In this document: one piece after another, positions 1 through 7,115 of the stretch
How positions within the stretch are numbered: position 1 is the first letter of the stretch
Layout of the letters: every line of letters starts with the position of its first letter
Origin: a virus
DNA length: 36,947 nucleotides
IMG/VR virus record: IMGVR_UViG_3300007234_000010
Coordinates: 1 to 36,947 of that record
Direction: 5' to 3' (one strand)
Notes under the pieces: model-generated
Databases searched by the model: none
The model's input: the letters and a program-made list of their open reading frames with translations, nothing else
What the model was told of the DNA's origin: nothing
Translations under genes and position numbers: made by a program

Positions 1-120
1 CTGCGGCGCACTTGCGCGTAAAGTTGTGAACTTGCGCGCCATAGCTTGAAGCACGTCCGGTGGCAGATCCTCCTGCAAATACGAAAGCACCTCGTACTCG
101 GTGATCGTCTTCATCTGCCA
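1..120. repeat. Terminal direct repeat, left copy
   Basis: The first 120 bases are identical to 36828-36947, read base by base. The repeat lies inside the polymerase reading frame, and joining the copies restores an open frame. It is therefore most likely an assembly overlap showing that the molecule is circular or circularly permuted, not a packaged terminal repeat. Confidence 0.97.
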
Positions 121-1027
121 GGCCCGCAAGGCGGCTGAACTTCGCAACCGACGACGCCCAGAGGTCATCTGCGCATTGAATGACGTCCGCAACAGTGGCC
201 GGAATCTCATCAGGGTTCTCCTCTGCAAAAGCGAGCAAATTAGCGCGGATTGATTTGTCGATACTGTACTTCTTTTCGCCATCCTTGTAGACCTCCATCA
301 TCTTTAGCGCCTGCGGGCCGACACGGTCCATGACCCACTGCTTCATGCGTGGGCTGCGCACCGACTGGATCTCGCCCTGGGTAATGTCAGCGACTAACGT
401 CTCGATTTCTTCTAGTTCGACCGAAGCGTAGCGCACTGCGGCTTGTGCCAGTGGCATGTCGAGCAACACGCCACGGTCGTTGATGCGCTCGTTGACGTGG
501 TAGTCGGCTAACTCCTGATCGGACAGCGGCCGCATGGCCTTGGAAATCTCGCGCATGGCGCGCACGTCCTGCTCGCAGTAGGCGATCATCTCGGCCAGAA
601 GGGCGGGATCGGTATTAAATGATCCATCAGCGCGGGGTATAGATAATGCTCGTATGAGTTGGCTTCCTCGGTGGTCTTTGCGCATGTTGCTGGAGATGGC
701 GCGTCCGACGTCTTCGAGAGACCCAGGCAAGCAGTTAGCACGCGCTTGTGTCGCGGTGCAATAGAACTGCGTGAGATCGAAATTAACTTGTAGGACGTAC
801 CAGAAAATAAGGCGCTCGAACGCAGCGTTATGAGCGTAGATTCGCCCCTTGTGATGCCGTACCGCGTCAGGGAACGGCTGGTCGGGAGTCCAGGTGACAA
901 CGTCATCGTCGTCAAACGCGTAGGACATACACAGTACATCTGTACTTGCATCTTGCGCATAGTTGTAAACCCCCTTGGTGGTGAGATCGCATCGCGACCG
1001 GGTTTCGAAATCAAGCCAGAGCGTCAT
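1..1027 (-). CDS. DNA polymerase I family (N-terminal part; continues at 36827)
   Basis: Phage replicative family A polymerase. My translation from the ATG at 1027 runs open to base 1 and continues in frame at 36827, giving 646 residues on the circle. This part carries the 3'-5' exonuclease domain: ExoI D6-x-E8, ExoII H66-N67..F70-E71, and ExoIII Y150-x3-D154. Near residues 315-340 is a TGR...G.Q..N-like segment (TGRASSYGAQVHNF) that opens the polymerase domain. The start overlaps the methyltransferase stop as ATGA, which supports translational coupling. It is broken here only by the window ends. Family assignment is firm; the role in genome replication is inferred from context. Confidence 0.95.
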   Translation of the reverse strand, partial: MTLWLDFETRSRCDLTTKGVYNYAQDASTDVLCMSYAFDDDDVVTWTPDQPFPDAVRHHKGRIYAHNAAFERLIFWYVLQVNFDLTQFYCTATQARANCLPGSLEDVGRAISSNMRKDHRGSQLIRALSIPRADGSFNTDPALLAEMIAYCEQDVRAMREISKAMRPLSDQELADYHVNERINDRGVLLDMPLAQAAVRYASVELEEIETLVADITQGEIQSVRSPRMKQWVMDRVGPQALKMMEVYKDGEKKYSIDKSIRANLLAFAEENPDEIPATVADVIQCADDLWASSVAKFSRLAGLADEDDHRVRGAFVFAGGSATGRASSYGAQVHNFTRKCAA

Positions 1028-1596
1028 CCCCATTGCGCTGCCATTGCGTCGGCAATGCCTTGAAATGTTTTTGACCTTATTTTTCCGCTTTTATTGTCTG
1101 AGTACCATTTAGGCAGTTTTTTCCCTGTAGGCGATATATAGAAATCGCCTTTATCAACAATATTCGTAGGGCTTAGTAACGGTAAATTTTTAAGCCACAG
1201 ACAAGTTGTTTTTTGGGCTTTATCACCAAATTGCCATGGCTGAATTATTTGATCTGGTTTACGGTAAATGGTACTCATAATCCCAACAGGATTTTCTACA
1301 GCTATTTTGGGTATATTTGCGTTAGCAATTTTCATAAAAAAATCTATGCCCTGTTGTTGCCGTCCATCAGCGCGCTTCTTTGCAAAATGTTTTGCCCCGC
1401 TGACTGCCAAATGCGTGCAAGGAGGGAAGGCAATCATTAAATCCCATCCGTCATCAATAACATCAAATATATCGCCTTGGTAATGAGGGCCAGGCGCATC
1501 GGTAGCCAATATGTCGCACGACATAGCTTCATGACCTCTAGCTATAAATGCGTCACGGACAGCCCCGGAATATTCGCAAGCTATAAGAATTTTCAT
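1024..1596 (-). CDS. Short DNA cytosine methyltransferase-like protein
   Basis: A 190-residue protein of the C5-cytosine methyltransferase type found in phages. The N-terminus resembles the SAM-binding motif (ACEYSG at 6-11). P58-P59-C60 followed by THLAVSG matches the catalytic PPC motif IV, and E101-N102-P103 matches motif VI. It is much shorter than a standard Dcm enzyme and I see no room for a normal target-recognition domain. It may methylate phage DNA against host restriction, but specificity cannot be read and activity is unproven. The gene looks more AT-rich than the polymerase it overlaps by 4 bases, suggesting recent acquisition. No clear ribosome-binding site precedes the ATG. Confidence 0.8.
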   Translation of the reverse strand: MKILIACEYSGAVRDAFIARGHEAMSCDILATDAPGPHYQGDIFDVIDDGWDLMIAFPPCTHLAVSGAKHFAKKRADGRQQQGIDFFMKIANANIPKIAVENPVGIMSTIYRKPDQIIQPWQFGDKAQKTTCLWLKNLPLLSPTNIVDKGDFYISPTGKKLPKWYSDNKSGKIRSKTFQGIADAMAAQWG

Positions 1597-1632
1597 AATT
1601 TTTATTCTGAGAGGGTGGCCCCAGTCACCGCC

Positions 1633-1668
1633 TCATCAGGTCGAACCGACCAAGGAAAAACCTGATGA
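1633..1668 (-). promoter_or_regulatory. Competing inverted repeats in the methyltransferase leader
   Basis: The 168 bases between the genes ending at 1765 and starting at 1596 have no long gene. They hold an 8-bp perfect inverted repeat (TCATCAGG at 1633-1640, CCTGATGA at 1661-1668). A second stem, GGTCG (1639-1643) with CGACC (1647-1651), shares bases with its left arm. The two stems cannot form together, as in an attenuator or processing switch. Only the sequence is seen; the function is inferred. Confidence 0.4.
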
Positions 1669-1676
1669 TTAGACAA

Positions 1677-1745
1677 CTAGGGCCATTGAAGGGTGGGGTA
1701 CTCGCTGCACTGAGCCTCGGTGGCCATGGGACGTATCCGCAGCAT
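1677..1745 (-). CDS. Possible 22-residue leader peptide
   Basis: A short frame begins at ATG 1745 after a purine-rich stretch (GGGGGAAAGCGG) and ends with TAG at 1677, just upstream of the competing hairpins. Its product would be MLRIRPMATEAQCSEYPTLQWP split across the usual leader length. I recognise no family. It could be a translated leader or chance. Confidence 0.2.
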   Translation of the reverse strand: MLRIRPMATEAQCSEYPTLQWP

Positions 1746-1764
1746 CCGCTTTCCCCCGTGCTAC

Positions 1765-2394
1765 TTACGCCGAGCGACGACGACGTGCTGGTGCGGCTTC
1801 TTCAGCAGGCGCGTCTTGCTCCGCCTCTTCCGATTTGCCGTCCATGCCGACCCACTCAACAATTTCAAACACTGGCGTGAAAATCTTGCCGTAGCTCTTG
1901 TGTTTGTATGAGTCGTTTTTCAAGCGCACGACGGGAACCGGCTTGCTCTGATCGGTTTCAATCTGCTGCGCAATCGCAACGCCTAATTGCTGCACGGCTT
2001 TCTTACCGCCCACCGACGTCACAGTAAAGCGCACTTCCATGCCCTTGTCTGCACCGCTAAGGGCTTTCAAACCCATACCCACTTGCACTTGCCAGCCTTT
2101 CTCGGCGTTGGGTGGTGCTGCACCAACTTCAGGCAATGGCTCCATGACAGGAACCATCGTCTCGGCCAGCACTTCAGCGTCGCCCCAAGCGATATAGCCG
2201 TGAACGAACGACATTGGGTTGACAGCCCAGAGCGTGCCTTCTTCGACTTCCGTTTGGTTTGCGCCGTAGATCCAGTCCCCACGTTTATCCATCTTCAGGA
2301 TGATGGAGCCCACAGGACCGACGTCTTTTTCAAGCGTGCGCAGAGCAGTAGTCAAGGCCGCGACGTTTGGGAGATTTGCTAGAGCGAATGACAT
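1765..2394 (-). CDS. Conserved phage protein, possible ssDNA-binding protein
   Basis: A 209-residue protein of a family I associate with phage replication modules. The core looks beta-rich, consistent with but not proving an OB fold. The C-terminus is acidic (EEAEQDAPAEEAAP) and then basic (RRRRSA). An acidic C-terminal tail is typical of ssDNA-binding proteins, although the final basic residues are atypical. It follows the nuclease gene by 16 bases in the same operon; phages often pair such nucleases with ssDNA-binding proteins. The function is inferred from position and tail; it could be another replication accessory factor. Confidence 0.7.
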   Translation of the reverse strand: MSFALANLPNVAALTTALRTLEKDVGPVGSIILKMDKRGDWIYGANQTEVEEGTLWAVNPMSFVHGYIAWGDAEVLAETMVPVMEPLPEVGAAPPNAEKGWQVQVGMGLKALSGADKGMEVRFTVTSVGGKKAVQQLGVAIAQQIETDQSKPVPVVRLKNDSYKHKSYGKIFTPVFEIVEWVGMDGKSEEAEQDAPAEEAAPARRRRSA

Positions 2395-2410
2395 TGTACT
2401 TTCCTTTACT

Positions 2411-3529
2411 TTAAAGTTTAGAGAGGGCCGCAGTTAACTGCTTCCCGATTTGCAACACCGCTGGCCTCGGATCTGACTCCGGTGCCAACGTACTACCCGA
2501 CGAAACCGATACAACCAGATGCGACGGTAATTTTATTTTAATCTTTTTAAGCGCCTTCTCGGCCTGCGCTGGAGAAATAACTTCAAGCTCTTTGTACGGC
2601 TCAACAAGAGACTTTAACAGAAACTGCTTGGCCTTCTCTTCGCTCACCCACTGGCGCTGCGCCTGCTTGGCGACTAACTTGTAGCCTGGCACCGGGTGAT
2701 CCTTTTCAAGCATCTGGAACGCCAGCGCACGCAGGTCTTTGATGTAGTCTTCCAGTCGATCGGCTTGCTCTAATTGCATCGCGATCTGTTCTGCCGGCAG
2801 GTTAGCCAGCTGCAGTTTCAGCGCACGCTCGACTTCGCCTGTCATCTGCGGGCAGATCGGCTTGGCTGCGCACCAGCGGCAATGGTCGCCTGTTTGCATC
2901 GGCGCGTTAGGCCAACTGGCGATGCGAACGGCCTTGGCTAACTCGATTTCAAAGTCAATCACCCGCGCCGGTGTCGTCACCCAACGACGGATGGCCGGCG
3001 GCTGCACGATGATGCACTCGATTTCTTCTACGTCTTCAAAGACCCATTGTGCGGCGGGTGTTCGCATTGCCGCAGCTGCGTAAAATAGTAGCTGAGGGTT
3101 TTCCACAGCATCCACAAGTACACCATCGCCAAATTTCCAATCCAGAACGACCGCGCGTTTATTCTTACGCCCAAGTAGGTCAGTGCTACCAAAGACACCA
3201 GGCAGATAATCGCCAAACCCAACTCGGGTCTCCACCATGTATTCCATCGTCTTGTCGGGGTCGATGGTGTCGAGTGCTTCAAGAGCGGGAATAATCTTCT
3301 CATCAAGTAGCTCCTGTGTTAGAACCTGATCTTTGTAGGTGGCGCCAATGCACTGCTGTGGCGGCTTGTCGAACTCGAGTAGTTCGGCGATCACGTTGTG
3401 CAGCAGTGTGCCACGGTCTGCGTGTTCACTCGAGGGTTTGGGCGGCATCTTGGCGCAGAGTGCGACTGACGCCGGGCAGCTGATGACGCGCTTGGCAGTC
3501 GAGCCACCGACAATATTAGAATGGTTCAC
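2411..3529 (-). CDS. DUF2800-type PD-(D/E)XK exonuclease with Fe-S type cysteines
   Basis: RecB/Cas4-like nuclease for phage recombination or replication. With the start at GTG 3529 it has 372 residues: H44 in RGTLLH, D117 in GSTDLLG, D130-W-K132 as the D-x-K catalytic pair, and Q146 in NPQLLFYA. C18 plus C217, C220 and C226 match the one-plus-three cysteine layout that holds a 4Fe-4S cluster in AddB/Cas4 nucleases. I chose GTG because AGGAGA sits 5 bases upstream. The ATG at 3586 adds 19 residues, lies inside the promoter and lacks a ribosome site. It is the first gene of the leftward replication operon. Confidence 0.88.
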   Translation of the reverse strand: MNHSNIVGGSTAKRVISCPASVALCAKMPPKPSSEHADRGTLLHNVIAELLEFDKPPQQCIGATYKDQVLTQELLDEKIIPALEALDTIDPDKTMEYMVETRVGFGDYLPGVFGSTDLLGRKNKRAVVLDWKFGDGVLVDAVENPQLLFYAAAAMRTPAAQWVFEDVEEIECIIVQPPAIRRWVTTPARVIDFEIELAKAVRIASWPNAPMQTGDHCRWCAAKPICPQMTGEVERALKLQLANLPAEQIAMQLEQADRLEDYIKDLRALAFQMLEKDHPVPGYKLVAKQAQRQWVSEEKAKQFLLKSLVEPYKELEVISPAQAEKALKKIKIKLPSHLVVSVSSGSTLAPESDPRPAVLQIGKQLTAALSKL

Positions 3530-3557
3530 TGTACTCTCCTGAACTGTTTGAACCCCG

Positions 3558-3586
3558 ACTATGCCCGGTAAGATAATCCTTGTCAA
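3558..3586 (-). promoter_or_regulatory. Leftward early promoter
   Basis: On the minus strand TTGACA (3586-3581) is followed after 17 bases by CATAGT (3563-3558), a good sigma70-type match upstream of the nuclease GTG. Its -35 hexamer is the reverse complement of the rightward promoter's -35 and overlaps it by all but one base. Confidence 0.65.
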
Positions 3587-3609
3587 ATACTTTTTTAGGG
3601 TGTTATATT
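3580..3609 (+). promoter_or_regulatory. Rightward early promoter
   Basis: TTGTCA (3580-3585), an 18-base spacer and TATATT (3604-3609) make a sigma70-type promoter. Transcription would begin about base 3616, almost exactly at the ATG of the VRR-NUC gene, so the first message may be leaderless. Confidence 0.65.
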
Positions 3610-3615
3610 TCGGCC

Positions 3616-3888
3616 ATGCGTGAATCAGAGATCGAGAATTATTTTGTCTGGACGGTCGAGCGGGCTGGCGGCAAGACGTACAAGTTCAAGTCCATCACCC
3701 AGCGCGGAGTGAGTGACCGCATCGCTTGTATGCCTGATGGATCTACGTGGTTTATAGAATTGAAAGCCCCCAAAGGGCGCCTGTCAGAGCTGCAAAAGAT
3801 ATTCCGCAACGATGTGTTGCGATTGAGACAAAACTATGCCTGTTTATGGTCAAAGGAAATGGTGGATGAGTGGGTTAAGGGGTTATAA
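3616..3888 (+). CDS. VRR-NUC domain nuclease
   Basis: A 90-residue single-domain nuclease of the VRR-NUC group (PD-(D/E)XK superfamily, associated with structure-specific DNA cleavage). Residues fit the family: E6, G31-VSD34-R35, E48-L-K50 and Q60. An upstream in-frame ATG at 3580 lies in the promoter -35, so I use ATG 3616. No Shine-Dalgarno precedes it, in line with leaderless translation. VRR-NUC genes are often found beside SNF2-type helicases in phages, as here with the gene at 4375. Likely roles are DNA branch processing or host DNA breakdown. Confidence 0.88.
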   Translation: MRESEIENYFVWTVERAGGKTYKFKSITQRGVSDRIACMPDGSTWFIELKAPKGRLSELQKIFRNDVLRLRQNYACLWSKEMVDEWVKGL

Positions 3889-3891
3889 GTT

Positions 3892-4041
3892 ATGAACAAA
3901 GAAGACAGCATCCATACCTGCAATGCATATGAGCCGCGTTGTGACAGTTGTCCCAGTGGTGTTGCAAACGCTATCCGCGCAAGGATGACTCCACTACAAC
4001 GCATGAACAAAGCCGCTGAAGATAACGGGGAGGAGTTATGA
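3892..4041 (+). CDS. Small cysteine-containing protein
   Basis: A 49-residue frame begins 4 bases after the VRR-NUC stop, and its TGA overlaps the next ATG as ATGA. C10, C17 and C20 (a C-x6-C-x2-C pattern) suggest a small metal-binding fold, with H8 as a possible fourth ligand. I do not recognise a family. Tight packing in the operon supports it as a real gene. Confidence 0.6.
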   Translation: MNKEDSIHTCNAYEPRCDSCPSGVANAIRARMTPLQRMNKAAEDNGEEL

Positions 4042-4382
4042 CAACAGATAGAGAGCTAATGCAGATGGCGTTGGATGCGTTGGAGAAACACATCCTTGAA
4101 TACGAAACAGTAGAAGCACTCCGCGCCAGACTAGCGCAGCCTGAACCGGAGCCGGTGGCGTGGATGGAAGTTGTGAAACGGATTGACCCAAACAGCAGAG
4201 AAATATCGGAACAAACAATTTTAAGAAACTACGACACAGGGCATGGCGAACCACTCTACACCGCCCCACCACAGCGCGAATGGCAAGGGCTGACGGATGA
4301 GGAAATTGAAAACTGCTTTGAAATGAGTATGTTTGGGACTTGCCGCGCCATCGAAGCCAAGCTGAAGGCCAAAAATGCTTAA
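4038..4382 (+). CDS. Hypothetical phage protein
   Basis: A 114-residue protein starting within the previous stop codon (ATGA) after GGGGAGGAG. The N-terminal third looks helical (ELMQMALDALEKHI); the middle has the segment WQGLTDEEI often seen in phage hypothetical proteins. It overlaps the helicase start by 8 bases. No function is recognised; it may be a helicase or nuclease accessory. Confidence 0.7.
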   Translation: MTTDRELMQMALDALEKHILEYETVEALRARLAQPEPEPVAWMEVVKRIDPNSREISEQTILRNYDTGHGEPLYTAPPQREWQGLTDEEIENCFEMSMFGTCRAIEAKLKAKNA

Positions 4383-5715
4383 GCTGCGCCCCTATCAGGA
4401 TGAAGCGGCTGACTTCCTGTACGAGCGCGATCGAGCGATGATCTTGGCGCCTGTGGGCGCAGGCAAGACGGCGATCACGCTGACCGCCATGCAGGCAATG
4501 ATTAAGGACGGCCATGCGTCACGCTTCCTGGTTCTCGCGCCCAAGCGTGTCTGCACGGACGTGTGGCCCGTCGAGGCGCGCAAGTGGGCGTCTGCGCTGA
4601 CGATTGCTGTAGCGGTAGGATCACCAACACTTCGCTGGGCTGCAATGAAGCATGGCGATTCAATAGTGGTCATCAACTACGACAACATCCAGTGGCTGGC
4701 CGAGCAGGATCTGTCATCGTTCGACGCCATTGTGTTTGATGAGCTGACAAAGCTGAAGAACCCGTCAGGCACGCGGTTCAAGGCGCTGCACAAGGTGATT
4801 GGCCAGTTCAAAATCCGCTGGGGTTTGACCGGGTCGTTCACGTCTAACGGCCTCGAGGATGTCTTCGGGCAGTGCAAGATCATCGACGAGAAGCTGCTTG
4901 GCCGCGCCAAGGGCGCCTTCCTGCAGCAATACTTTGTATGTATGAACCGCGACTTCGGCGAGTGGCTGCCACGCCCTGGCGCCCTGCCGCTGGTCATGGA
5001 GCGCATCAAGCCGGCGACCTATGTCTTGGAGCCGGGCGAGTACAAGGACAAGCTGCCCGAGTGCCATGTCGTCGAGCTGCGATGCCAGCTGGACGACCGG
5101 CAGCCCTACGAGAAGATGAAAAAAGATTTCGTGGTGCGCTTTCCGACCGCCGAGGTACTGGCGGCCAACGCCGCCGCCGTTACATCAAAGTTGCAACAGA
5201 TGGCGTCCGGCTTTGTGTACGACAGCAGCCGCGTGGCGTCGGACGCGCCGGGTAAATTCACTAGCAGCAAGGAGGCTGTCTGGTTTAGCAGCCACAAGTT
5301 TGATCGGTTGGACGAACTATTGGAGGAGAATCAACATGCGAACACGCTTATCGTTTACCAGTTTCAGGAAGAGGTGGCAGAACTTCGTCGCCGCTATCCG
5401 AAACTTGCCACGCTCGATGATGACCGCGCTATTGAGCGATGGAACGCCGGCCAAACGGAGCTCCTTGCTGTACATCCAAAATCCGCCGGACACGGTCTTA
5501 ACCTCCAGCACGGTGGATGCCACATGGTCTTTTTGTCGTTGCCGTGGTCGCTGGAACTCTATGAACAGGTCATTGGACGACTCCACCGATCTGGACAGCA
5601 GCGCGACGTGTGGGTCTATATTCTGCTCGCCGAAAAGACAGTTGACGAAAAGATCTTCGCCGCTCTGCACGACAAACGAGCAATTTCCGACATAGCAATG
5701 GAGGCATTGAAATGA
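4375..5715 (+). CDS. SNF2-type superfamily 2 helicase
   Basis: A 446-residue DNA-dependent ATPase. Motif I is APVGAGKT (25-32), motif II is FDEL (121-124, D122-E123), motif III LTGSF (151-155), motif V falls near 368-377 (PKSAGHGLNL) and motif VI is QVIGRLHRSGQ (398-408), the classical SNF2 arginine-finger motif. Length fits the short phage versions with little beyond the two RecA-like domains. Such proteins remodel or translocate on DNA. With the upstream VRR-NUC it may form a helicase-nuclease pair acting on branched or host DNA, which is inference from the neighbourhood. Confidence 0.93.
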   Translation: MLKLRPYQDEAADFLYERDRAMILAPVGAGKTAITLTAMQAMIKDGHASRFLVLAPKRVCTDVWPVEARKWASALTIAVAVGSPTLRWAAMKHGDSIVVINYDNIQWLAEQDLSSFDAIVFDELTKLKNPSGTRFKALHKVIGQFKIRWGLTGSFTSNGLEDVFGQCKIIDEKLLGRAKGAFLQQYFVCMNRDFGEWLPRPGALPLVMERIKPATYVLEPGEYKDKLPECHVVELRCQLDDRQPYEKMKKDFVVRFPTAEVLAANAAAVTSKLQQMASGFVYDSSRVASDAPGKFTSSKEAVWFSSHKFDRLDELLEENQHANTLIVYQFQEEVAELRRRYPKLATLDDDRAIERWNAGQTELLAVHPKSAGHGLNLQHGGCHMVFLSLPWSLELYEQVIGRLHRSGQQRDVWVYILLAEKTVDEKIFAALHDKRAISDIAMEALK

Positions 5716-5885
5716 AACGGCTGCAATACTGGATGGCCAAGTTGCGAGCAGCGCAGGCCGAAGAACGCGCGCGCCGCCGCGAATTAAATCAGATGCAGCG
5801 GGCATTTGAGCGAGCATTAGAAGACGTTACTAAAATTGAACAGAGGATTAACCATGAAAAAGCTAAGTTGGCGCGCCCTAAATGA
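5712..5885 (+). CDS. Small basic coiled-coil protein
   Basis: A 57-residue frame begins inside the helicase stop (ATGA). It is highly charged and appears to be a single helix (RAAQAEERARRRELNQMQ). It overlaps the next gene, which starts at 5854, by 32 bases. Unknown family; kept because of the coupled start and helical composition. Confidence 0.55.
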   Translation: MKRLQYWMAKLRAAQAEERARRRELNQMQRAFERALEDVTKIEQRINHEKAKLARPK

Positions 5886-6048
5886 CAAGATTGCGACGCT
5901 ATCCGAAGATGAGGTGTTTGCCTTGCTAACGCATGAGCAATTGAACGAGCGCCGGAGTTCCATTCTTGAGCGACTGCACCAGCGCTACTGCGCTTTGCGC
6001 GATGCCCGTGAACGGGTCGAGATTTTGCAGAAAGCAGTGCGCCCATGA
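5854..6048 (+). CDS. Conserved small phage protein, helical
   Basis: A 64-residue protein resembling a family common in phages of Proteobacteria, with the core ERRSSILERLHQRYCALRDA. It is predicted to be almost all alpha-helix. The start at ATG 5854 is chosen because AGAGG lies 6 bases upstream; an in-frame ATG at 5836 has a weaker context. Its TGA overlaps the next ATG. Function unknown; this kind of gene often sits in replication or regulatory blocks. Confidence 0.7.
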   Translation: MKKLSWRALNDKIATLSEDEVFALLTHEQLNERRSSILERLHQRYCALRDARERVEILQKAVRP

Positions 6049-6290
6049 AATGTCAGCACTGTGGTTCTAGAACGTTCGTTGTGAACACTAACCAACAACC
6101 AGGTGGCATCCGACGGCAACGTCGATGTGACTCATGCAAGATTAGTGCCTACTCAGCCGAGGTGTGGATTGCCGGCAACGTGATGGTAGGAAAATCGATC
6201 TATACTAACCAAGAGGCGGCGTTGATAAAAAAGAAAGGCGTTGACGCTCGCCGCGCAAATGAAGATAGGAGGAAAAAAGATGCTTCGTGA
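6045..6290 (+). CDS. NrdR-like zinc-ribbon protein
   Basis: An 81-residue protein with C3-x2-C6 and C28-x2-C31 separated by a basic turn (IRRQRRCDSC), the pattern of the NrdR-type zinc ribbon at a protein N-terminus. The ATP-cone domain of true NrdR is absent, so ribonucleotide reductase control is not implied. It is probably a small DNA- or protein-binding regulator. ATGA overlap with the upstream gene shows coupling. Confidence 0.7.
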   Translation: MKCQHCGSRTFVVNTNQQPGGIRRQRRCDSCKISAYSAEVWIAGNVMVGKSIYTNQEAALIKKKGVDARRANEDRRKKDAS

Positions 6291-6462
6291 CGGAAACTTT
6301 ATCCGAGAAGAACCCCCTAAGATTGGCGCGCACTACGTGCCGGAGTTCTACGCTAAACCTGCAACGCCTGAAGAGCGCTTTGTGCAGGACATTATGTTGG
6401 GCGCCAAGCCGCATCATGAATCGCCACTTACTAAATTTTTTGGGAGGCTACTGAGCGTATGA
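6280..6462 (+). CDS. Hypothetical small protein
   Basis: A 60-residue frame starting at ATG 6280 after a strong AGGAGG site 7 bases upstream; the in-frame ATG at 6241 lacks one. It overlaps the previous gene by 11 bases and the next by 4. Contains a proline-rich start and an ERFVQDIM helix. No family recognised. Confidence 0.6.
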   Translation: MLRDGNFIREEPPKIGAHYVPEFYAKPATPEERFVQDIMLGAKPHHESPLTKFFGRLLSV

Positions 6463-6641
6463 AAGAACTTGTCTATATCTATTACGCGATGATCATCATC
6501 GCAACGCTCGGGTTCTTGGTTTTTTTCGTTGATGAACCGCACCGCCCTACGGCCGCCGAATGCGGCATCGCGGAGATATCGCCCGACATGTCGCCACAAG
6601 ACCGCGCCGTCTGCCGCCAGCTGCGACGGCACCGCATGTAA
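6459..6641 (+). CDS. Small single-pass membrane protein
   Basis: A 60-residue protein with one membrane segment at about residues 6-24 (IYYAMIIIATLGFLVFFV) and a short polar tail with two cysteines. ATGA coupling to the previous gene. It is the last gene of this rightward operon, and its stop touches the stop of the convergent spanin gene with no spacer. Function unknown; an inner-membrane accessory role is possible. Confidence 0.65.
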   Translation: MKELVYIYYAMIIIATLGFLVFFVDEPHRPTAAECGIAEISPDMSPQDRAVCRQLRRHRM

Positions 6642-7115
6642 TTACTTGGGTCTTAGGGATTCGTACTGGGCGTGGCATTGCTTGAGGGCTGCGCGGAGCT
6701 CATCTGCTCTGGCAGCCTCCCCTGCAAGAAATGCTGCATCCTCTCGAGAAAGTCCTGCTCCAGTACAGCTGGTGGGGGCGCATCCAGCGCTGGCGGTACT
6801 GGGCACGGCACTGGCTTCGGCGGTGGGGCGACTGGGGCGCTCGCGCAGGCTGTTAGCAAGAGCAGCGGCGCGAGCGTTGATATTCCGAATTTCTGCATCT
6901 TTGTCCTTTCGCAATTTGTCCGCTGACGCCTGCAAGTCTTGCTCCTTCTGACGCGCGGCTTCCTGCGCTTCGGCATACGCCGCGTACTGCTGGGTCTTCT
7001 CTTTATCCCATGCCTGCTGGACCTTGGCCATGCCAAGTTCGTGGCCCTTGTACAGGCCGCCAGCGCCGGCAGCCGCTACTGCCAGCGTGGCGCCCAGGAT
7101 AAACCAAGGATTCAT
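6642..7115 (-). CDS. Inner-membrane spanin subunit (Rz-like)
   Basis: A 157-residue i-spanin. It has an N-terminal membrane anchor (residues 3-22), then a long helical periplasmic part (KVQQAWDKEKTQQYAAYAEA onward) as in Rz proteins. A second gene with a lipobox lies inside it in another frame, the hallmark of an Rz/Rz1 pair. Together they fuse inner and outer membranes in the last lysis step. ATGA overlap with the upstream secreted-protein gene. Confidence 0.88.
   Translation of the reverse strand: MNPWFILGATLAVAAAGAGGLYKGHELGMAKVQQAWDKEKTQQYAAYAEAQEAARQKEQDLQASADKLRKDKDAEIRNINARAAALANSLRERPSRPTAEASAVPSTASAGCAPTSCTGAGLSREDAAFLAGEAARADELRAALKQCHAQYESLRPK
6653..6898 (-). CDS. Outer-membrane lipoprotein spanin subunit (Rz1-like), nested in Rz
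   Basis: An 81-residue o-spanin read in a different frame wholly within the i-spanin gene. It has a signal peptide ending in the lipobox LTAC, followed by a proline-rich segment (APVAPPPKPVPCPVPP) typical of Rz1. I choose ATG 6898 because AAAGGA lies just upstream and the signal peptide starts there; the longer open frame upstream is a shadow of Rz. The mature lipoprotein should anchor in the outer membrane and bind the Rz periplasmic helix. Confidence 0.88.
   Translation of the reverse strand: MQKFGISTLAPLLLLTACASAPVAPPPKPVPCPVPPALDAPPPAVLEQDFLERMQHFLQGRLPEQMSSAQPSSNATPSTNP

Noticed and set aside
1-120. Direct terminal repeat as a T7-like packaged end
   Set aside because: It lies within the polymerase coding sequence, so a physical end here would disrupt that gene.
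586-1014. Minus-strand frame of 142 codons
   Set aside because: Out of frame with the polymerase exonuclease domain, which is unmistakable in the overlapping frame.
1639-1651. GGTCGAACCGACC resembling a tRNA T-arm
   Set aside because: Neither strand has a 5-bp T stem around a TTCGA loop in the right place, and no acceptor or anticodon arms surround it. It is better read as a small hairpin.
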